This document shows, piece after piece, positions 53,161-57,595 of a stretch of DNA of 57,595 bases (its first letter is position 1; the number at the start of each line of letters is the position of its first letter). Both the position numbers and the translations under genes were made by a program. The notes under the pieces were generated by a model that was given only the letters and a program-made list of their open reading frames with translations, did no database searches and had not been told where the DNA came from. Source of the DNA: an uncultured Ruminococcus sp. Its GTDB lineage: Bacteria; Bacillota; Clostridia; Oscillospirales; Acutalibacteraceae. The stretch covers positions 1 through 57,595 of the forward strand of contig CACYDW010000042.1 in NCBI GenBank assembly GCA_902773325.1. Reading direction: 5' to 3'.

Positions 53161-54039
53161 ATGTCTTTTTGCTTCTTGCCTACGATCATGCTGAATATTG
53201 CATCCATCATTCTTGGTGTTATCAGCGCGTTTCTGATTCCCCTTGAAAAATATACGCATATCCCGACACCGGCAGCAGTGGCTGTCTATTGTTTCGCATT
53301 GCTGATGATGGTGGTCGCCGGTATTTCTTCCGGCTTTCTTTACCGTGATGTTGTCAACCTGCTGGACGATGACCCCGAGAGATATATCAATGAGCATATA
53401 CGCATTCTTTCGAGGGTATCCGGCAGACACAAAGCCGTGGTTTGCGTCAATCTTCTGACCGGCTGTCTTGCCTATGAGATGTATGGTCTGGCGGAATTCA
53501 TAGCACTGGATATGAATGATTTCATGCTCCGGTCGCACAGGGTGAATCCGTATATCAGATTTCGGTTTCTGGAAATTCGTCTGGCGATTGAATTACATCA
53601 AAAACATCGGGAGTATCAGACGCAGGTGTTTCTACTGCGAGGTGCAATTTCAGGACTTCAAGAAACTATCCATAAAAAACACCCGAAATATGATGAGCTT
53701 GTGCAGCGCAGTTATGATTTGCACTCCGCTTGTGCACGTCTGATGGAAAGCAATCTGAAAAATCCTACGGACTCTGACAAAGAGCTTCTCAGTTCGATCA
53801 GACAGCAGCTTGAGAGCTATACACCGCCCGTTAAAAAGGGAATTACCATACAATACGGTGAGCTTTCCAGAAAGTACCAGCTTGGAATGGTGCTTTTATG
53901 CCTTGGAGAAGTCGGCAGGGCAGACGCGCTTTTTGAAGAGATCGCCGCTTCGGATACCGCTTATCCGCTCGTAAAGCGCGCGAGGGCTTATTTATCCTCC
54001 CACGACAGCGGCACGATACTCAGCAGGCGTTTTCTTTGA
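53161..54039 (+). CDS. Membrane protein with helical (TPR-like) cytoplasmic part, unknown function
   Basis: A 292-residue protein with two N-terminal membrane helices (about 7-28 and 38-61) and a long helical region. The C-terminal LGMVLLCLGEVGRADALFEEIA looks like a TPR repeat. I do not recognise the family. ATG follows GGAGG. It lies 26 bp after the His/Gly/Pro repeat gene. Confidence 0.72.
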   Translation: MSFCFLPTIMLNIASIILGVISAFLIPLEKYTHIPTPAAVAVYCFALLMMVVAGISSGFLYRDVVNLLDDDPERYINEHIRILSRVSGRHKAVVCVNLLTGCLAYEMYGLAEFIALDMNDFMLRSHRVNPYIRFRFLEIRLAIELHQKHREYQTQVFLLRGAISGLQETIHKKHPKYDELVQRSYDLHSACARLMESNLKNPTDSDKELLSSIRQQLESYTPPVKKGITIQYGELSRKYQLGMVLLCLGEVGRADALFEEIAASDTAYPLVKRARAYLSSHDSGTILSRRFL

Positions 54040-54070
54040 GCGTATGGGGCAACTGAAAATGAAAAAGCAG

Positions 54071-54103
54071 AAGGCAGGGCGGCATGACCGGTTTCCCTGC
54101 CTT
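54071..54103 (+). terminator. Terminator of the TPR-like membrane protein gene
   Basis: A 9-bp stem (AAGGCAGGG, 54071-54079, with CCCTGCCTT, 54095-54103), followed by TTTACTC. Confidence 0.85.
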
Positions 54104-54150
54104 TTTACTCAATATTGCAGGGCTTGTCTATGAATGTGAGGTAGAAGCCT

Positions 54151-54759
54151 ATGGAGTTTAACGAAAAACTACAGCAATTAAGAACAAGGGAACATCTGAC
54201 GCAAGAGGAACTGGCACAGAAGCTGTATGTTTCCCGCGCAGCCATATCAAAATGGGAATCGGGCAGGGGATACCCGAGCATTGACTCTCTGAAAGCGATC
54301 GCAAAATACTTCCATATTACGATCGACGAGCTGATCGGTGCAGAGGAGATCGTTGATCTTGCCGAACAGGATATAGAAGGCTCCCATAAAAAATATACAG
54401 CTCTGATTTGCGGCATACTGGATTGTCTTGTTTTTCTTTTGTTGATTCTTCCTGTATTCGGAAACAGCGGCGGGAAATCGGAAACAAAAGCTGTCAGTCT
54501 GTTTGCCATGACAGATATCAGCCCTTGGATCAAAATAGTTTTTGTGGTCGCTATAAGCATGACCATACTCAACGGATTCTGTACAGTCGTAATCAGCAGT
54601 TTTGACAAGCCCCGCTGGGATCGGCATCGGGTCATTACAGGTATTGCGTTGTCTGTCATCGCAACAATGCTTTTTATTCTCACGAGGCAGCCCTATGCCG
54701 GCATTTTTTGCCTTTGCACGTTGATCGTCAAAGGAATATTAGTGATAAAAAGCAGATGA
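54151..54759 (+). CDS. XRE-family regulator with membrane domain
   Basis: A 202-residue protein. Residues 6-60 form a clear XRE helix-turn-helix (LRTREHLTQEELAQKLYVSRAAISKWESGRGYP). Three to four membrane helices follow (about 87-107, 128-150, 162-180 and 182-200). Such membrane-tied XRE proteins are common in Clostridia and probably sense envelope or membrane state. It lies 105 bp before the PAP2 gene, which may be its target. Confidence 0.82.
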   Translation: MEFNEKLQQLRTREHLTQEELAQKLYVSRAAISKWESGRGYPSIDSLKAIAKYFHITIDELIGAEEIVDLAEQDIEGSHKKYTALICGILDCLVFLLLILPVFGNSGGKSETKAVSLFAMTDISPWIKIVFVVAISMTILNGFCTVVISSFDKPRWDRHRVITGIALSVIATMLFILTRQPYAGIFCLCTLIVKGILVIKSR

Positions 54760-54864
54760 TACGCATCGTATCGGCAGTGTAAATGCGCGTTTCTTGAGAT
54801 ATCGTTCATGAACCTGTATAATAGAGATATCCTCGGGGAAAGCAAAATGGAAAGGACAACTCTT

Positions 54865-55506
54865 ATGAAACACAAAAGAAAAATATTGCTGTCGGGAATC
54901 AGTGCTGCGCTGTTTGGGTTGCTTATCGTATTGCTGCGGTTTGTTGATGTGCAGGAAACAGGTGCGGGAGGAACAAGCATTGGGCTTTCGCATCTGAACG
55001 GCTTCTTTTTTGAGCTGACAGGTGTCAATATGCTCTGGTATGATATCACAGATTGGCTTGGAATTGCGGCGATTCTCACCGCATTTGTATTTGCCGTGGC
55101 AGGACTGGCGCAGCTTATCAAAAGAAGAAGCTTTCTGAAGGTTGACAAGGAAATACGCTGTCTTGGCGGATTGTATCTGCTTGTGATAGGATTGTATTGC
55201 CTGTTTGAAAAGGTGATCATCAATTACCGGCCTGTTTTGATGCCCGGTTGTCTGCATCCGGAAGCGTCTTTTCCGTCATCCCATACCATGATCGTTTGTG
55301 TGATTATGGGCAGTGCTGCTATGCTCCTGCACAGGTACATCAGGCAAAAAGCGCTGTGCAGAGTGTTGGCAGCGGCTTGTTGTATCATAATAGCCGTTAC
55401 GGTTGTCGGAAGGCTGATCGCAGGCGTTCACTGGCTGACGGATATCATCGGCGGATTGCTGATCAGTGCGGCATTACTGGCATTGTATTCTGAAATGATT
55501 GATTAG
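54865..55506 (+). CDS. PAP2-family membrane phosphatase
   Basis: A 213-residue membrane protein with about six helices. The three PAP2 motifs are present: KVIINYRP, FPSSHTM and GRLIAGVHWLTDIIGG. Such enzymes dephosphorylate lipid phosphates, for example undecaprenyl diphosphate. The start at 54865 follows AAAGGA; earlier ATGs are less well placed. A REP-like palindrome follows. Confidence 0.88.
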   Translation: MKHKRKILLSGISAALFGLLIVLLRFVDVQETGAGGTSIGLSHLNGFFFELTGVNMLWYDITDWLGIAAILTAFVFAVAGLAQLIKRRSFLKVDKEIRCLGGLYLLVIGLYCLFEKVIINYRPVLMPGCLHPEASFPSSHTMIVCVIMGSAAMLLHRYIRQKALCRVLAAACCIIIAVTVVGRLIAGVHWLTDIIGGLLISAALLALYSEMID

Positions 55507-55517
55507 CCGATTGTAAA

Positions 55518-55565
55518 ATGGCGAAAGGTCGTCTGCCCGCCGCAGGCGGGCAGACACCTCGCCAT
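55518..55565. repeat. REP-like extended palindrome
   Basis: A 48-bp near-perfect palindrome: ATGGCGA, AGGT and GTCTGCCCGCC pair with their complements on the other side of a GCA loop (55542-55544). GC-rich with no T-run, so it is not a typical terminator. Confidence 0.8.
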
Positions 55566-55636
55566 AATTCCGATCAGCCATAAAAAACGGAGAAAAGATA
55601 AAATTGTAAAATGATTGATCGTAAGGAGAAATGAAA

Positions 55637-56257
55637 ATGAAAGATTTTATTATTCGTCCGGAAAAGAAGGAAGAACACAGAGCGGTTGAGGAGCTGATCA
55701 GAGAGTCCTTCTGGAATGTCTACCGTCCGGGATGCAGTGAACATTATGTGATCCACCTGCTCAGAAATGACCCTGCATTTGTGCGGGAGCTTGATTTTGT
55801 CATGGAGCAGGACGGCAGACTGATCGGACAGAACATGTTTATGAGAACAGTCATAAATGCTGATGACGGCAGAGAGATTCCTGTTCTGACAATGGGACCC
55901 ATTTGTATCACACCGGAATTGAAGCGCAGGGGTTATGGAAAAAAGCTGTTGGACTATTCTCTCGAAAAAGCCGCAGAATGTGGTTTTGGTGCAGTCCTGT
56001 TTGAGGGCAATATCGGATTTTACGGCAAAAGCGGTTTTACCTATGCAAGCGATTTTGGCATCAGATACCACGACCTGCCGGAGGGGGCGGATGCATCGTT
56101 CTTTCTGTGCAAAGAGCTGTCTGAGGGATATCTTGACGGTATTACCGGTGTTTATCAGACACCGGCGGGATATTACGTCAGTGACGATGACGTTGAGGAA
56201 TTCGACAAGCAGTTTCCTCCCAAGGTAAAGCAGAGGCTTCCGGGACAGATATTCTGA
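55637..56257 (+). CDS. GNAT-family N-acetyltransferase (YhbS-like)
   Basis: A 206-residue acetyltransferase. The GNAT A motif is ICITPELKRRGYGKKLLDYSL, and the later NIGFYGKSGF fits the family. The substrate is unknown. ATG 55637 is best spaced from AAGGAG; ATG 55631 is in frame and possible. Confidence 0.87.
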   Translation: MKDFIIRPEKKEEHRAVEELIRESFWNVYRPGCSEHYVIHLLRNDPAFVRELDFVMEQDGRLIGQNMFMRTVINADDGREIPVLTMGPICITPELKRRGYGKKLLDYSLEKAAECGFGAVLFEGNIGFYGKSGFTYASDFGIRYHDLPEGADASFFLCKELSEGYLDGITGVYQTPAGYYVSDDDVEEFDKQFPPKVKQRLPGQIF

Positions 56258-56284
56258 GCCGTACACAGCACTTGTCACACAAAA

Positions 56285-56325
56285 AAAGCCGTACAGAGCA
56301 CTCTTTCAAGTGCCTGTACGGCTTT
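56285..56325. terminator. Bidirectional terminator
   Basis: A long stem (AAAGCCGTACAG with its complement CTGTACGGCTTT, and an inner GCAC/GTGC), flanked by A-runs and T-runs, between convergent genes. Confidence 0.9.
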
Positions 56326-56394
56326 GCTGCGATTGCCTGATATCAAACAGGTATTGCCCTGTATTTCTTTGCTGCCGCTTCTATACGGAACTGT

Positions 56395-57595
56395 TTATCC
56401 TGTGTATTCCGACCAGCTGCCCTCGGGATATGTATATTTTGTTTTTTCCAGTCCTCTGCCTGATTTAGCCGGCTGTGACATATCGATTTTGTAGACCATG
56501 CCGGTGTTTTCATTTGATCTGTATACAATATCGTTTGTCTGGTAGGCAATCGTACCGCTCTGAACCTCTGCATCTGTTACACCGGTATCAAAAATAATAT
56601 TGGATGCACCCTCGGGCGCAACGACTCTGTAGATATCCGTGCCCTCGATCTGTTCCATTTCTACGCCCGGCCATGGACGTTCATAATAAGCGCCGGTGAT
56701 GATATTGACAGCGAAACCTTCGTCACTCCACCAGAAGGCATATACCTTTTCCCACTTGGTTTCGCTGTTGTCATAGTATACGAAATTGTTCTTATCGAGC
56801 AGACGCGGGTCATTTTCGTCGATTTCGATTTCAGTAACGGTCTGGGTTCTCATGTCTGTTCGGTCTACATACTCGATTTTTGCACCGGATTCCAGTGCCT
56901 CTACCTTTTGCATGAAAGCCGCCTGCAGGAACTCGGAGAAGATATTTCTCCAGTAAACCATCAGATGTGTTCCGCGTTCGTATTTGTCATATACCATTTT
57001 ATCCTGCGGATAACCCTTGTCGGCAAGTCTTTTATACATCTTTTCCATTACATTGCCGTTGTCAAAGCCGTAGCTGCCGGCATAGAAATAGAGGAACGGA
57101 GCATTTTCTGCATTTGTTTTGTCGCTGAGGAAGCTGTCCCATACGGCATCGTCATAAACGCTGAAGGTGGCGGACATCACACCGCCTGTACCGAATTTAT
57201 CGGGGTGAGCCAGCACAGCATAGAAGGTTTCCAGACCGCCCAATGAAGAGCCGACCAGAGCATTATGCTGTGCATCGGTGTAGACATTGTAGTTCTCCTG
57301 TATATACGGCATAACCGTATCACAGACGAAATCGGCAAATCGATTGCCTTGCTTGTCGGACTGGAGCTGATACTCTGCCGGCATATTGGGGTCATTATAC
57401 AGCTCTCCTAAATCAGGGACAAGCTCATCCTCTCGTGTACCGCCGTCCGTGACGATCGCAACAATGATCGCCTTATTATTTGTAACGGACATCATGCTCT
57501 GTACACTTTCTGCGACATTCCAGGATTCCTTGTCGTTGTCCATACCCCTGTCCTTGCCGCGGGCAAGAACGCTCTGTCCGTCAAACGTGTAGATC
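56395..57595 (-). CDS. Secreted-type esterase with C-terminal starch-binding-like domain (5' end outside window)
   Basis: The frame stays open to the window edge (FDGQSVLARGKDRGMDNDKESW), so the N-terminus is missing. The visible part has about 400 residues. The first 230 or so are an esterase D-type alpha/beta hydrolase, with the nucleophile in GSSLGG and a likely catalytic histidine in YERGTHL. The C-terminal 130 residues resemble CBM26 (KWEKVYAFWWSDEG, RPWPGVEM, SNIIFD). It may deacylate starch- or xylan-linked glycans, or iron-siderophore-like esters; the CBM favours a polysaccharide. Confidence 0.85.
   Translation of the reverse strand, partial: IYTFDGQSVLARGKDRGMDNDKESWNVAESVQSMMSVTNNKAIIVAIVTDGGTREDELVPDLGELYNDPNMPAEYQLQSDKQGNRFADFVCDTVMPYIQENYNVYTDAQHNALVGSSLGGLETFYAVLAHPDKFGTGGVMSATFSVYDDAVWDSFLSDKTNAENAPFLYFYAGSYGFDNGNVMEKMYKRLADKGYPQDKMVYDKYERGTHLMVYWRNIFSEFLQAAFMQKVEALESGAKIEYVDRTDMRTQTVTEIEIDENDPRLLDKNNFVYYDNSETKWEKVYAFWWSDEGFAVNIITGAYYERPWPGVEMEQIEGTDIYRVVAPEGASNIIFDTGVTDAEVQSGTIAYQTNDIVYRSNENTGMVYKIDMSQPAKSGRGLEKTKYTYPEGSWSEYTG

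Overview
The window looks like a chromosomal segment of a Gram-positive, low-to-mid GC gut anaerobe of the Clostridia, most likely Ruminococcus-like (Ruminococcaceae/Oscillospiraceae). The evidence is class C sortases with LPXTG-type pilins, a T-box leader on leuA, an NrnA/RbfA/TruB/RibF gene order, many lipoproteins with Ser/Glu-rich linkers, fibro-slime and starch-binding (CBM26-like) modules, and FabV. The genus is inferred from protein style, not from a marker gene. I saw no rRNA, tRNA, CRISPR array or transposase.

Layout. 1-575: non-coding, with a 54-bp imperfect direct repeat, a 16-bp perfect palindrome and a consensus promoter. 575-7587 (+): galE, a small membrane protein, a TIR-membrane-LRR protein, an SprT-like metalloprotein, an RlmA-type methyltransferase, a lipoprotein and fabV. 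7643-10355: an HTH protein divergent from a kinase-like membrane protein, then a DUF4352-like protein and a small gene. 10429-15707 (-): an M23 endopeptidase behind an array of TACA-N3-TGTA motifs, a frame-disrupted DUF6270/Ig-like gene, leuA with a T-box leader, and a Cof-type HAD phosphatase. 15927-20857: a CBM26-like lipoprotein with 30-bp repeats, a second lipoprotein, a TetR regulator, queH and a phosphoglycolate-phosphatase-like gene.

22818-36202 is the accessory core: a sortase-dependent pilus locus. A roughly 2000-residue fibro-slime/carbohydrate-binding tip adhesin is followed by the major pilin, two class C sortases, a minor (basal) pilin and a VanY-type D,D-carboxypeptidase. A lipoprotein with an extra C-terminal membrane anchor is transcribed divergently. 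The adhesin-pilin gap can form an H-type pseudoknot, and the pilin-sortase gap holds two strong tandem hairpins. Both fit post-transcriptional tuning of pilin dosage.

36411-40834 (+): a YdjI/YdjG/YdjH-like membrane module (SPFH protein with zinc ribbons and two partners), a GNAT acetyltransferase and a membrane protein with an acidic tail. 40922-45949: DUF308 and AlkD-like genes (-), small membrane/zinc-ribbon proteins, a family 4 uracil-DNA glycosylase (+), pduL and an aquaporin (-). 46037-48342 (-): a secreted protein of tandem Ig-like repeats, frameshifted near its 5' end. 48763-52695 (+): a housekeeping operon (unknown gene, rbfA, nrnA, truB, ribF). 52757-57595: a His/Gly/Pro repeat protein, a TPR-like membrane protein, an XRE regulator, PAP2, GNAT, and the 3' part of a secreted esterase with a starch-binding-like domain that runs off the window.

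Taken together, the surface proteins (tip adhesin, CBM26 lipoprotein, esterase-CBM) suggest a cell that binds insoluble polysaccharide such as starch. That functional link is inference.
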